Assembly (NCBI GenBank): GCA_963575745.1
Contig: CAUYUJ010005720.1
Coordinates: 1-59,114 of the forward strand
Source: Prorocentrum cordatum
Taxonomy: Eukaryota > Sar > Dinophyceae > Prorocentrales > Prorocentraceae
Direction of reading: 5' to 3'
DNA: 59,114 nucleotides
Position numbers and translations under genes: made by a program. A model generated the notes under the pieces. The model saw only the letters and a program-made list of their open reading frames with translations, was not told the DNA's origin and did no database searches. Of this stretch, positions 1 to 10,610 are shown one piece after another. Position 1 is the first letter of the stretch, and the number at the start of each line of letters is the position of its first letter.

Positions 1-985
1 CTCCGCTGGGCCTCCCAGGAGCCCACGAAACGCGCGACAATTGCGCAGATCGCAGCCCCCAGGGCACCGCGAGGTCTCGAGGTTATCCGCGTGGGACCCA
101 CCTCCGCTGGGCCTCCCAGGAGCCCACGAAAGTGAAGACAATTGCGCAGATCGCAGCCCCCAGGGCACCGCGAGGTCTCGGTTTCGAGGTGATCCGCGTG
201 GGACCCACCTCCGCTGGGCCTCCCAGGAGCCCGCGAAAGTGGCGGCAATTGCACAGATCGCAGCCCTCGGGCACCGCGAAGTCTCGAGGTGATCCGCGTG
301 GGACACACCTCCGCTGGGCCTCCCAGGAGCCCACGAAACGGGCGACAATTGCGCAGATCGCAGCCCCCAGGGCACCGCGAGGTCTCGAGGTGATCCGCGT
401 GGGACCCACCTCCGCCGGGCCTCCCAGGAGCCCACGAAAGTGGCGACAATTGCGCAGATCGCAGCCCCCAGGGCACCGCGAGGTCTCGGTCTCGAGGTGA
501 TCCGCGTGGGACCCACCTCCGCCGGGCCTCCCAGGAGCCCACGAAAATGGCGACAATTGCGCAGATCGCAGCCCCCAGGGCACCGCGAGGTCTCGAGAAG
601 ATCCGCGTGGGACCCACATCCGCCGGGCCTCCCAGGAGCCCACGAAAAACGGCGACAATTGCGCAGATCGCAGCCCCCAGGGCACCGCGAAGTCTCGGTC
701 TCGAGGTGATCCGCGTGGGACCCACCTCCGCTGGGCCTCCCAGGAGCCCACGAAACGGGCGACCATTGCGCAGAACGCAGCCCCCAGGGCACCGCGAGGT
801 CTCGAGGTGATCCGCGTGGGACCCACCTCCGCTGGGCCTCCCAGGAGCCCACGAAAGTGGCGACAATTGCGCAGATCGCAGCCCCCAGGGCACTGCGAGG
901 TCTCGAGGTGATCTGCGTGGGACCCACCTCCGCTGAGCCTCCCAGGAGCCCACGAAAGTGGCGACAATTGCGCAGATCACAGCCC
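1..985. repeat. Minisatellite, unit 99-108 bp, about 9.8 copies
   Basis: The motif CTCCGCTGGGCCTCCCAGG (some units CCGCCGGG) recurs at about 1, 101, 208, 308, 409, 517, 618, 725, 829 and 928. Units differ mainly by an extra 7 bp in the GGTCTCG part (GGTCTCGGTCTCGAGG versus GGTCTCGAGG). The open frames across it are artefacts of a period that is often a multiple of three. The array enters from the left edge, so its true start is outside the window. Confidence 0.97.
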
Positions 986-1448
986 GACGGCACGAGAGAA
1001 AAGGAGAGGGGAACACAGGAAACAGGAGAGGAGGAGGGGAGGGGGGAGGAGGAGAAGGACGGGGCGACCACACTGCTCTATTCAAAACGAGTACCCAACC
1101 ATAGGATGGTTGGGAAAAACAGTCTGGGGCACATCAAGTCTGCAATCGATCCCCTACTCGATTTGGTCGTCCCCCCACAGAGGAGGAGAAACAACGAAAC
1201 AAAAATCCGCCGGCCCCCTTGTGGGGCCACCAGGCTGTAGGCCGGAGATTCGCAGTTTCCTGTACCAGTTGCAGCTTCCAGTTTCCACTGACAGTTCTGC
1301 TTCTTGCTGCTTGCTGTTCCTTGATGACTTCTTGCTGCTTATTGTTCCTTGTTGATGGACCGCGCGAGGGGGGGAGGCCCAAAACAAGCATTTCTACCAC
1401 GCCCAAATCGTATTGTCTGAATTGCTGGAGAGGGTAAAAACTTATACC
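986..1448. other. Non-coding spacer between two tandem arrays
   Basis: A purine-rich stretch (about 1000-1065) is followed by mixed sequence with no recognisable gene. It contains CTGCAATCGATCCCCTACT near 1140, close to CTGCAGTCGATCCCCTAGC near 3461, so part of it may be a dispersed repeat. Confidence 0.6.
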
Positions 1449-2400
1449 CCTCACGCAGATCGGCGGGGTCAGCGTCCAAAAACACATAGGATTTGCCACA
1501 TTTCTGAAATCCGGAGGCACACCTCACGCAGATCGGCAGGGTCAGGGTCCAAAAACACAAGGAAAAGCCACATTTCTGAAATTCGGCGGCACCCCTCACG
1601 CAGATTGGCGGGGTCAGGGTCCGAAAACACAAGGGATTTGACACTTTTCTGAAATTCGGTGGCACACCTCACGCAGATCGGCGGGGTCAGGATCCAAAAA
1701 CATAAGGGATTTGCCAGATTTCTGAATTTCGGCGGCACCCCTCGTGCAGATCAGCAGGGTCAGGGTCCAAAAACATAAGGAATTGCCACATTTCTGAAAT
1801 TCGGCGGCACCGCTCACGCAGATTGGCGGGGTCAGGGTCCGAAAACACAAGGGATTTGACACTTTTCTGAAATTCGGTGGCACACCTTACGCAGATCGGC
1901 GGGGTCAGGATCCAAAAATATAAAGGATTTGCCAGATTTCTGAAATTCGGCGGCACCCCTCATGCAGATCGGCAAGGTCAGGGTCCAAAAACACAACGGA
2001 TTTGCCACATTTCTGAAATTCGGCGGCACCCCTCACGCAGATTGGCGGAGTCAGGATCCAAAAACACAAGGGATTTGACACTTTTCTGAAATTCGGTGGC
2101 ACACCTTACGCAGATCGGCGGGGTCAGGATCCAAAAAAACGCAAGGGATTTGCCAGATTTCTGAAATTCGGTTGCACCCCTCATGCAGATTGGCAGGGTC
2201 AGGGTCCAAAAACACAAGGGATTTGCCACATGTCTGAAATCCGGCGGCACCCCTCACGCAGATCGGCAAGGTCAGGGTCCTTTAACACAAGGGATGTGCC
2301 ACATTTCTGAAATCCGGCGGCACCCCTCATGCAGATCGGCAGGGTCAGGGTCCTTTACAACAATGGTTTTGCTACATTTCTCAAATTCGGCCGTAGGGTC
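1449..2400. repeat. Satellite, 73-bp unit, about 13 copies
   Basis: The motif CACGCAGATCGGCGGGGTCA and its variants recur every 72-75 bp from about 1453 to 2330. Each unit holds TCCAAAAACACAAGGGATTTG, TTTCTGAAATTCGG and a CACCCCTCACGCAGAT box. Units starting near 1599, 1817 and 2036 share variants (GATTGGCGG, TTTGACACTTTTC) not found in neighbouring units, which gives a three-unit higher-order period of about 218 bp. The last units decay (TCCTTTAACAC, TCCTTTACAAC). Frames across it are not genes. Confidence 0.97.
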
Positions 2401-2517
2401 AGGGTCGAAAAAAACAAACGGGTCCCGACACTGCCTCACGGCGAAGCCAAAGCCTCACGACTTCGCTCCTCCATGGCCCCTTCTCCGAGAGAGGGGGTTG
2501 GCGGCAGGGGGCGAAGA

Positions 2518-2563
2518 GGAGGAGGAGGAGGAGGAGGAGGAGGAGGAGGAGGAGGAGGAGGAG
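2518..2563. repeat. (GGA)n microsatellite
   Basis: About 14 GGA triplets directly before PAL-B copy 1. This is (TCC)n on the minus strand. Confidence 0.97.
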
Positions 2564-2569
2564 CCCTTA

Positions 2570-2735
2570 CGGATAAACTTTCGAAGGCCCACGCGGCGTG
2601 CCTGGATCCGCGCTGGACCCCCCCCTCCCTGGCGCGCGGAGCGCGCTGGGGGGCGGCGCCGGCGACGCCGCCAGGGGGGGCCCACCGCCGACGCAAGAGA
2701 TCCGCGCGGACCGCCGAGCACTTCTTGTTATACCG
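2570..2735. mobile_element. PAL-B inverted-repeat element, copy 1
   Basis: The left arm (ATAAACTTTCG, then CTGGATCCGCGCTGGACC) pairs imperfectly with the right arm (GAGATCCGCGCGGACC, then ACTTCTTGTTAT). The core has the family's GCGCGCGGAGCGCGC and GGCGGCGCCGGCG palindromes. Sequence-related copies are at 17581, 28776, 40531 and 53410. It has no coding capacity. I infer a miniature inverted-repeat or introner-type element. Confidence 0.75.
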
Positions 2736-3487
2736 TTCTCTGTGGATGCCATGCCTCCGACAATCCTATAATGGAATTAAAGGACTGGCACGCCTTTAAT
2801 TTGCACGGTAGTTATACGTAATACGGAGGACTGTTATTCAATTTGGACAGACAATCAGCCTTTGAATTGAAGGACTGGCACACCTATAATTACTACAACT
2901 AAACCATCCAGTCAGTTCTTGTCATACCGTTCTTTGTTACACTCCGACAATCCTATCATGGAATTAAAGGTGTGCTTATGTATGAAGATGTTATTGTACA
3001 TGTTGAAGACATGTCTGAAACGTTGTTGGACACCTGGAAACTATTTGGCAGCATGCCTCCTCTCCGCTGATCAACTTCCACAAGCCGTTCTCTTCTCCGA
3101 CAACCGCGCAACGCCCGACGCAGAGCTCCCCTGAGATCCGGAGGGCCGCGAATCTGCCCACGCACTGGGCGTGCGTCTCGCCCCGCTGCGGGCTCCCCCT
3201 GGGCCTCACGGATCTCGATCCGCCCCGGGAGGCCGAGTGCCAGAGGATGGGCGGCATCTACGGAGGGGCCGCGTCGTGGTTTTTGCCGCGATGCTGCCAC
3301 TTGCGAGTAGGGGGATCGACTACAGAACTCATTCACACCAGACTTGATTTGCTCTTTGAAAATGCAACAAAATACGTGGAATGCTCCGTAGACCAGCAGA
3401 GCATTCTACGTGTTTTGTCGTAGATTCACAAGGAAAACCAAGATGGGGGTAATTCAGTTCTGCAGTCGATCCCCTAGCCAGCATTTG
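2736..3487. other. Gene-free spacer with a short duplicated motif
   Basis: The stretch ATACCGTTCTCTGTGGATG...CTCCGACAATCCTATAATGG (2730-2785) is echoed at 2924-2965 as ATACCGTTCTTTGTTAC...CTCCGACAATCCTATCATGG. AATTAAAGGACTGGCA and TTGAAGGACTGGCA also repeat. No coding content is recognised. Confidence 0.5.
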
Positions 3488-3660
3488 TGACTACTTACCA
3501 CACAACCCCAGGCAAACCCGAGGTCCCAAAGTTCGGGTTGGGGGTGCGTGCGGGTTCCATTGTGTTCATCCAGATCTTCCAGGGTACCTCCCCCACTGGG
3601 AATGGAGCGCAACAGATTGGGGCATTCGGGTTGGGTTGAGGTGGTTTGGTGGGCGGTGAA
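3488..3660. mobile_element. TIR-E inverted-repeat element, copy 1
   Basis: The left end (ACTTACCACACAACCCC, then AAACCCGAGGTCCC) pairs with the right end (CATTCGGGTTGGGTTGAGG, then GGTTTGGTGGGCGGTG). The same ends and length occur at 39907-40073. No coding capacity. It resembles a miniature inverted-repeat transposable element. Confidence 0.65.
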
Positions 3661-3864
3661 TTTGTTCGCCACGTCGGATCTCAGGGTCACAGGCAGGAGA
3701 CAATTTCTGGGAGGCCTCGGTGAGACCTAAGCGGGATCAAGCATGACCATGCCAGATTCGGCCAGTTTTCGTCCAGAGAGATACCAGCGTCGATGCTGAA
3801 TGTAACTAGCCCAGAGTTGCATCCTGGCTGAGAGCTGTCGAGGCGCCTATGCCGGCGGGGCCTA

Positions 3865-4281
3865 CTAGTTCCGCCTCCTCTGCACTACCATCATCTGCCC
3901 AAACTCGTACGCGGCGACATCCGGCTCGGCGGCCATCCTGGCTCGCAGGGCGTCGATGGCCTTCTGACCAGACCCTTCTTCCAGGTAAGGGAAGCCATAT
4001 TTCTGGTAGCGCAGCGGCGGCTGTCCCTTGAAAGGGGTGAGATCAATGCAGACGACGGAGTCCTCGCTAAGCATCCCCGGGGTGTTCCTGAGCAGATCGA
4101 GATACATCTCCATACGTTCCTTGTCGGCATCCAGTACGACGAGATCGAAAGGCTTGCCGTCCACGGCCTTCTCCGCGAGCTCCTTCAGGGAGGTTTCCGC
4201 GGGCCCCACCATGTGCTTAATCTTGTGGCCAAAGGGGCTGCGCGTCTGGAAACGCTTGGCGAAGTCCACCGCGTACTCGTC
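3865..4281 (-). CDS. O-methyltransferase, C-terminal exon
   Basis: The exon encodes about 138 residues ending in a stop at 3865, starting DEYAVDFAKRF. It carries the second half of the caffeoyl-CoA/catechol-type O-methyltransferase fold (Methyltransf_3): GPAETSLKEL, then FDLVVLDADKERMEMY (the DADK metal and substrate loop), CIDLTPFKGQPP in the place of the usual VDN-x-L-x-G loop, and a final strand EFGQMMVVQ. The enzyme would transfer a methyl group from S-adenosylmethionine to a catechol-like hydroxyl, probably in the cytosol. The N-terminal half with the SAM-binding motif is the exon at 5538-5717. The acceptor is CCTGAG before GAC at 4281. The open frame continues upstream into intron sequence rich in Pro and Arg that does not fit the family. 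Substrate unknown. Confidence 0.85.
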   Translation of the reverse strand, partial: DEYAVDFAKRFQTRSPFGHKIKHMVGPAETSLKELAEKAVDGKPFDLVVLDADKERMEMYLDLLRNTPGMLSEDSVVCIDLTPFKGQPPLRYQKYGFPYLEEGSGQKAIDALRARMAAEPDVAAYEFGQMMVVQRRRN

Positions 4282-4463
4282 CTCAGGGAGCTGCCGACAG
4301 CGTGGTGGGCGTGAGAGCTGCCCGAGCCCAGGGTAAGCAATCATCAACAGAAGCGAGGCCGCGTGGCTTCGCGCATCGCGCGGCACTCCCGCGCTCTCGC
4401 GCGGCCCCATGGCAGAGGCACCTGTATGGCCCAGACTGGGAAGCGAGCACGATTCGACTATTG

Positions 4464-4695
4464 TAGAGGCCTCCTAGATGGGGTCCGAGTAGATGAGGTC
4501 GGAGGATCACGCCAGATCGCCGATGCATCACCGATGCATCGGCGATGCACAGGCACCGCATCGTCGATGTTGGCGGTGCATCGGCGACGTCGACGTGAAG
4601 CAAATCGGGCTCCGCATCGAGCAGCATCGGCGATGCATCGGCGATGCGGCGCGATCCTCCGACCCCCTCTGCTCCGACCCCAACAAAGAGGCCTA
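4464..4695. mobile_element. PAL-A palindromic element, copy 1
   Basis: Starts TAGAGGCCTCCTAGATGGGG and ends in the inverse (CCCCAACAAAGAGGCCTA). Inside, GATGCATCGGCGATGC motifs sit on both arms, along with GGTCGGAGGATC and its inverse GATCCTCCGACC. This is a long fold-back without coding capacity, inside the O-methyltransferase intron. Confidence 0.8.
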
Positions 4696-5311
4696 AATGT
4701 CATCGTCGCGCCCATGTGGTGACCCACGGCCGGCTCCCGCCGAACCGACGCGGCCGCTGGCTCCGCTGACCTGGGCGAGGTCTTCGCTGCCCCACGGCGG
4801 CGACCGTCCAGAGACGGGCCCTGGCTCCGTCCGCCAGTGGCCTTCAACCTGGAGAGCCCAGGCCGGCGCGCGCGGCAGCAAGGGATCCGATGTGTTGTGG
4901 TTGTGGAACACGGGGTCCCGTGAAATCTCAACCCTTGAGCAAGGACCGACCGTTCCGGCATTCCTATAGTGATTCGAACACGAGTATGTTCTCAGAGCAA
5001 CTAACGAGGTTCGTAGAACAGAAACCTGATGTATTAGAACCAGATACCCCCGTCAGAGATGTCCTAAGAACCCTTCGAAGAAACCACACGAAAGGTTCTT
5101 AGAACACTGTTTGGGTCGGCCTATAGGCACGCCAGGGCACTTCGCCACTGCTTGAAACCCTTCCCCCAGAGCTGGCGTTGCATCCAGAGTTGTGCTTTCT
5201 CCGCCCTGGGGCTCGACGAGGCCCCTGGTGCCCCCCCTGAGGCCGAACGCGACGCAGGATCTCCGCGTCGAATGTTTCGATGCGCCGGAGGTCTGGGAAA
5301 CTGCAGGCATA

Positions 5312-5498
5312 CAGGGCTCCCGGGTGGGGACCGAGCAGATGGGGTCGGCGGACTGCGCCGCATCCCCGATGCATCACCGATGCGTCGGCGACGTCCGGGT
5401 AGAGAACATCGCGCTCCACGTCGAGCCGCATCGCCGACGCATCCGCGATGCGGCGCGGTCCTCCGACCCCGCCTGCTCGGGCCCCAGCGGGAAGGCCC
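5312..5498. mobile_element. PAL-A palindromic element, copy 2
   Basis: A more diverged copy with GGGACCGAGCAGATGGGGTC on the left and GGTCCTCCGACCCCGCCTGC on the right, and the GATGCATCACCGATGCGTC core. It lies in the same intron as copy 1, in the same overall arrangement. Confidence 0.75.
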
Positions 5499-5537
5499 CG
5501 CGCAGGGTGGCCGCGGCCGAGGCTGCCCCCCGCCGTC

Positions 5538-5717
5538 CAGCTCCAGCGATAGCACCTCCCCGCCCTCGGGCAGCGCCTCGGCCAGCGCCAGCGCCGCGGC
5601 GCCGCAGAAGCTCCCGACCTCCAGGACGCGGCGCGCCCGCGAGGTGGCCGCGATCGCCTGCAGCATGGCGCACCGCTCGGGGCCCGCGGACCAGTCGGCC
5701 TGCATGCGGATCTTCGT
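5538..5717 (-). CDS. O-methyltransferase, exon with the SAM-binding motif
   Basis: It encodes IRMQADWSAGPERCAMLQ, then RRVLEVGSFCGAAALALAEA (motif I of Methyltransf_3, E-V-G-x-F-x-G) and LPEGGEVLSLEL, which ends at the acidic residue that binds the SAM ribose. Protein continuity then requires DEYAVDFAKRF from 4281. The upstream limit is uncertain: the frame runs on to a Met at 5783, but that part (MGLPRLLRAWTASDAG) does not look like the family. An acceptor CACGAAG before ATCCGC near 5710 is possible, with further N-terminal exons upstream. Confidence 0.75.
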
Positions 5718-5877
5718 GACGCGGGGGGGCCCAGAGCCCGCATCGGATGCGGTCCAGGCCCTCAGAAGGCGTGGCAGTCCCACCAGCCCTCTGGGCGCAG
5801 GTGGTATACCGATGTCGTTCTTTCCTCTACGGAAAATCCTTCATCCCTTTCGGGGAGGGTTTTATCACTGCGCCCTA

Positions 5878-5966
5878 TTGAGATACACCCCCTCCCCGAC
5901 CCGGCTGGCGGCCAACCGGGAACCATGCCAACCCCATGAGGGCCACCCCCCCACCATCCATGTCAA

Positions 5967-5998
<32 letters not shown>

Positions 5999-5999
5999 T

Positions 6000-6033
<34 letters not shown>

Positions 6034-6540
6034 ACGCACTCTGCGTCCACATTTGGAGCATGCGCGGCCAACCCGATGCGGCCCCCCCACCACCCCTGTC
6101 AAAAAACAACGCAAAATACACTTTGGGGCAAAGTCTTGAGTCCTGTCCGTGAGGCCCGCGAAAACGTTGTATTGTGCTTGGCAGGGACTGCGGGGGTGCC
6201 AGCATACTCCCTGCTGTGCGCAGGGCTGCCACCCCTGACCAAACAAATGCACCTCGCGGCTAAATCTGGATTATGCGCGGCAGTCCCGCGATCACCGTCA
6301 AGTGGTTTTTGACAGGGACGCCGGGGGTGGTGGCGCGTGGCCTGCTGTGCGCAGCCTAGCACGCTCGGGCCCCAGGGGTGCCTGGCGCGCGTGGCGCCCG
6401 AGGCACGAATGGCGCACCTCGCCCAAGCGTCGCGCACCTGGGGTCGGCTTTGGTTCACAGTAGCTGCCCATCGAAAGACGACCGCTGAACATGCTCAGGC
6501 TCGGGTGTTACTCATGTGTTGGGAGGGCGGGTGGGAGTGA
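5878..6540. repeat. Tandem segmental duplication, unit 1
   Basis: Blocks here recur in order at 6592-7395: ACCCCCTCCCC...GGGAACCATG; CATGCGCGGCCAACCCGATGCG; GTATTGTGCTTGG; CCCTGCTGTGCGCAGGGCT; GGTGGCGCGTGGCCTGCTGT; CTCGGGCCCCAGGGGTGCC. Related fragments appear near 14790-15130 and 15895-16100. No gene recognised; the longer frames are chance. Confidence 0.85.
5968..6032. repeat. (AT)n tract
   Basis: About 65 bp of almost pure alternating A/T within unit 1 of the segmental duplication. The second unit (6592 onward) lacks it, so it was inserted or expanded after duplication, or was lost from unit 2. Confidence 0.95.
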
Positions 6541-6591
6541 TCTGGACGGCTTGCGGGCGGGTGGGTAGCTTGATCACTGCTCCTTATTCAT

Positions 6592-7395
6592 ATGCATCCC
6601 CTCCCCACGCGACTGGCGTCCAACCAGGAACCATGAGGACACCATGACGACCCGCCCCCCCACCATCCCCTGTCAAAAAACAGTACCAAACGCACGCTGC
6701 CTCCACATTTGGAACATGCGCGGCCAACCCGATGCGCCCCCGCCAGCATCCCTGTCAAAAAACAAAGCACAATACACTGTGGGCAAAATCTCGGGTCATG
6801 CTCGTGAGACCCGCGAAAACTTTGTATTGTGCTTGGAAGGGACGGCGGGTGTGCCAGCATAGTCCCTGCTGTGCGCAGGGCTACCACCCCTGACAAAAAA
6901 TGCACCTCGCGGCAAAATCTGGATCATGCGCGGCAGTCCCGCGATCACTGTCATACGGTGTTTTACAGGGACGGCGGGGGTGGTGGCGCGTGGCCTGCTG
7001 TGCGCAGGCCCACTAGACACAATGATCGGCATTGGTCCTCGAGAAAAAAAAAGCGGGGGGACGACATGCTTCCCGATGTGTTGTGTCACGTGCGCAGACG
7101 CATCTGACGCACTCTGCACATGCCACGAACATGGCGCACCTGGCGCGGCTGGACTGTGCGGCACACCTGGTGCACTCGGAGCACGTGGCGCATCTGGCGC
7201 ACCAGGCGTGCCTGGCACGCTCGGGCCCCAGGGGTGCCTGGCGCGCGTGGCGCCCGAGGCACGAATGGCGCACCTCGCCCAAGCGTCTCGCACCTGGGGT
7301 CGGCTTTGGTTCCCAGTAGCTGCCCATCGACAGACGACCGCTGAACACGCTCAGGCTCGGGTGATACTTATGTGTTGGGAAGGCGGGTGGGAGTA
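6592..7395. repeat. Tandem segmental duplication, unit 2
   Basis: Second copy of the 5878-6540 block, with an extra segment near 7010-7200 made of short GGCGCA/GGCGCG-type steps (CACGTGGCGCATCTGGCGCA). Ends with the same tail (AACACGCTCAGGCTCGGGTG, TGTTGGGAAGGCGGGTGGGA) as unit 1. Confidence 0.85.
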
Positions 7396-8263
7396 AGATA
7401 GACGGCTTGCGGGCGGGTGGGTAGCTTCACCCCTCCCCCTACCCCCTCCCATGGACCTGGAAGGGGGGTTCCGCGAGCGGTCAGGGCGTCCAAGATAGCC
7501 TGGGATGGCTCCAAAGGGCCTCATGAGCCCAAGGTAGCCTCCAAGATCGCTCAAGATAGCCCAACATGGCTTGGCGACACCTGCCCGGGGAGCCAAAATC
7601 TTTCAATTACATGAGGAATAGTACTGAGTTCTGCCTTCTCGCCTTTTCGCTTCCAATGCACGCTTGAGGCCTCAAGATGGCCCTAAAATGACCCAAGAGA
7701 GCTCCAAGAAGGGCCCAAGAGGGCCCCAGGACTGCCCCAACAGCGCCCAAGATCGTCCCCGAGAAGCGATTTCGATGGCCCCGGAGGGGGGAGGGAAATC
7801 TAGGACCCCCCCTCCTTTGATTGATGGTCTCCAAGATGGCTCCAGGAGCCCCAAGAGGGCCCCTATGAAGGCCCCAAGGCGCCCCAAAAGAACCCGAAGA
7901 GGACCCCAAGACCTCCTAAGAGCCCCAAGAGGGCCCCAAGATGCCACAAAAGAGCTCCAAGAGGAGCCCAATACCCCACAATGCAGCCCCGTAGCTCCAA
8001 GAAGGCCTCCGATGCTCCAAGAGAGCCTCCAAGATGGCTCAACACCCTCCTTCCTCTACTCGCCTGGCACGCTCGGCTTCACTATATGTGTCTCTTCGTC
8101 CCTTTTTTCCCGTCAGCTCTCCTGGGCGGGGCTCCTGAATGGGCTGGTGGGGATTTGTTCCCCAACCATCCTGTGGGATTGGGTCCTCGTCTTGAAGAGA
8201 CGGTGCCCCGCGTTCTCCTCCCCCTCCTCTCCTCCCCCTCCCCCTCCTCCCTCCTCTCATCAC
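7396..8263. repeat. Degenerate CCCCAAGAGGG-type repeat block
   Basis: A CACCCCTCCCCCTACC leader is followed by about 400 bp of cryptic repetition of CCCAAGAGG/CTCCAAGA steps (7640-8040), then sequence with GAATGGGCTGGTGGGGAT. The same three-part layout occurs at 30950-31560, so this is a dispersed element or old duplication. Frames through it are shadows of the repetition. Confidence 0.7.
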
Positions 8264-8880
<617 letters not shown>

Positions 8881-9110
8881 ACACACCCCTCACATGCTTC
8901 GTGGCCCCATAGGGAGCTCCTCCGAAGGCCCCAGTGGCAGGGTTCGCATGGCGGCCCCGCCCCATTTCGGCGCACCGCTCACGAGGATCGTGGCCCCATA
9001 GAAGCTCCACCGAAGGCGCCAGTGGCAGGGTTCGCATGGCGGCCCCGCCCCAGTTCGGCGCACCCCTCACGAGGATCGCGGCCCCGTGGGGAGCTCCACT
9101 GGGCCCCTCG
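8881..9110. repeat. 88-bp minisatellite, about 2.7 copies (second locus at 54.5 kb)
   Basis: Units read GGCGCACC(G/C)CTCACGAGG, CGTGGCCCCATAGGGAGCTCC, CGAAGGCCCCAGTGGCAGGG, TTCGCATGGCGGCCCCGCCC. This is the same unit as the large array at 54480-55950, so the family is present at both ends of the window. Confidence 0.85.
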
Positions 9111-9868
9111 GGGCGGGGTGGGGCGGGGGCCGGATGGCACATCGGCCCAGGGCCTCCTCGCTGCGCGCGGGCGCAGGTCTGGGATGTCCGCGGGGGGAGA
9201 CCCCCGGAGGCCCGGGGGGGAGGAGGCGGGCGCTGCCTACGGTCGAGCTTGGCTGGCGAGGACGCGCGAGAGGGCAGCAGAGACCCTTCCGAGGGCCACG
9301 TTGTCAGAAGCATGGGTCGTGAAACAGAGACAAGAGCTCCCAACTTCGTGCTTCGCGCTGCGCGAAGCGCGAAGTGCGAAGAACTTCGCGCTCTCGCGCC
9401 GCCTCCCAGGGGAGAAGAGGAGGATGAGGAGGAATCGGAGCCGAACCGCGAAGCGCGAAGCGCGAATACCTTCGCGCCCTCGAGGGCGCCCTCGAGAGAG
9501 CACAGAGGGCGCCCTCGAGAGAGCACAAGGATACCCTTCATGTGGAAGGGTCGACCTACTCATTCGACTCGACTGTACAGGGGGGGGGGGGCGAGGCGAC
9601 AAATGCTGGGAGGGAGAAACCCTTCTGTGCCCCTCTTGGGCCCCCGAGGGTGCCCCTCTAGGGCCCTTCAAGGCACGAACGGTGCACCTCACCCCCCAAT
9701 TCATCGCCCCCCAGTGCGCAGCGCCCGAAGCAGTCCGGGGAGGAGAGGTCGGGCCAAGGGGGGAGGAAGCTCACAGCTGGAAGAAAGAAAGAGAGGCCCT
9801 GCGCCAGCAACCCAGGGATGCAGAGAAAAAGAGAGAGAGAGAGAGAGACCGCACAGCCCGGGGCCACA
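9111..9868. other. Gene-free spacer with GCGAAG palindromic clusters
   Basis: Between 9340 and 9480 the sequence alternates CGCGAAGCGCGAAG and its inverse CTTCGCGC, and CCCTCGAGGGCGCCCTCGAG is repeated near 9480-9520. A (GA)n run lies at 9823-9848. I see no coding content. Confidence 0.55.
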
Positions 9869-10254
9869 GCAATGAGTTCGAAACCTTACCGCTCAACTGC
9901 CAGTGCCCAGTGCTGTTGCGAGACATCACAACGACTGCTTGAAGCGTGCGAGGCACTCTGGGGAAGTTCTGCCCACATCCGAACATCGGCCTTCCCAGGA
10001 GCCGACTACCAACCAGAGAAGGACCGACATCGACTACAAAGAAAACTAGCGTCGAAGGGGGTTTATGACTGTAAGGCTCTTGTCACAGCGCGAAGTTGTC
10101 AAGGGTGCGCTCGCGCAATAGTGCTGAGGATGGTCAGAAATAAGAGCCCACACTTCACGCCAGCTCGAATGTACTCACATGCACGCAATATTTGGCGGAG
10201 AGCGAGGGGGGGAAATGAGAAGGAGAAGACCTTATCAGAAGGCGGCGGGACTTC
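9869..10254 (+). CDS. Uncertain open frame, no recognised family
   Basis: A plus-strand frame from ATG at 9869 reads MSSKPYRSTASAQCCCE and continues through this non-repetitive patch before passing into the repeats at 10345. The composition is not low-complexity, unlike most frames here, but no domain is recognisable. The strand disagrees with every recognised gene in the window. It may be chance. Confidence 0.12.
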
Positions 10255-10344
10255 TCAAAAGCCCTCGCCCCTCCTGAGAAGTTGTTCCCCACCCGACAAA
10301 GTGGGGATGTTAGATTTCAAGAACAACCCCCACGGCAAACCCCA

Positions 10345-10610
10345 CGCGTACCGCGGCCGCCAGACCCCAAGTTGTCCCGAGAGTCCCCGAGAATCCCTGG
10401 GACTCCGCCTCGCGCCCTCGACAAACACGACTGCATACCGCGGCCGCCAGACCCTAAGTTGTCCCGAGAGACCCCGATAGTCCCTGGGACTCCCGCCTCG
10501 CGCCCTCGACAAACACGACTGCATACCGCGGCCGCCAGACCCCAAGTTGTCCCGAGTCCCCGAGTCCATGGGAGTCCGGCCTCGCGCCTTCGACAAGCAC
10601 GAAAAGCACA
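10345..10610. repeat. Tandem repeat, about 89-bp unit, 3 copies
   Basis: Each unit starts at GCATACCGCGGCCGCCAGACC (first copy GCGTACCGCGG) and continues AAGTTGTCCCGAGAG, CCCTGGGACTCC and CGCGCCCTCGACAAACACGA. A partial unit (CAGACCCCCAGTTGTCCCGAG) recurs near 12398, at the other end of the following low-complexity block. Confidence 0.9.

Larger units (their letters stand above)
4282..5537 (-). other. Intron of the O-methyltransferase gene, about 1.26 kb
   Basis: The reading frame and family order join LSLEL (exon ending at 5538) to DEYAVDF (starting at 4281). The intron then starts GACGGC and ends CTGAG, a GA-AG intron; GC and GA donors are known in dinoflagellates. GAC occurs at both junctions, so the exact cut can slide by 3 bp. 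The intron carries two PAL-A elements and an inverted repeat near 5070-5100 (CTAAGAACC and GGTTCTTAG). Boundaries are inferred from protein continuity, not transcripts. Confidence 0.65.

Noticed and set aside
1-985. Overlapping frames with repeated GLPGAH and RSQPPGHREV peptides, resembling a repeat protein
   Set aside because: The peptide repeats simply mirror the 99-108-bp minisatellite, frames are open on both strands, and units vary by lengths that are not multiples of three.
1449-2400. Regular 73-bp spacing considered as a CRISPR-like array
   Set aside because: The whole unit is conserved, with no alternation of constant repeat and unique spacer, no cas-like genes, and the genome is eukaryotic. 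It is a satellite.
3865-4410. A stand-alone 181-residue O-methyltransferase starting at 4410
   Set aside because: It would lack motif I and start with sequence unlike the family. The missing half is found upstream at 5538-5717, so 4410-4282 is intron.
5968-6032. AT-rich tract as promoter or replication origin
   Set aside because: A pure (AT)n run alone is not evidence for either, and it lies within one unit of a duplicated repeat, away from any gene start.
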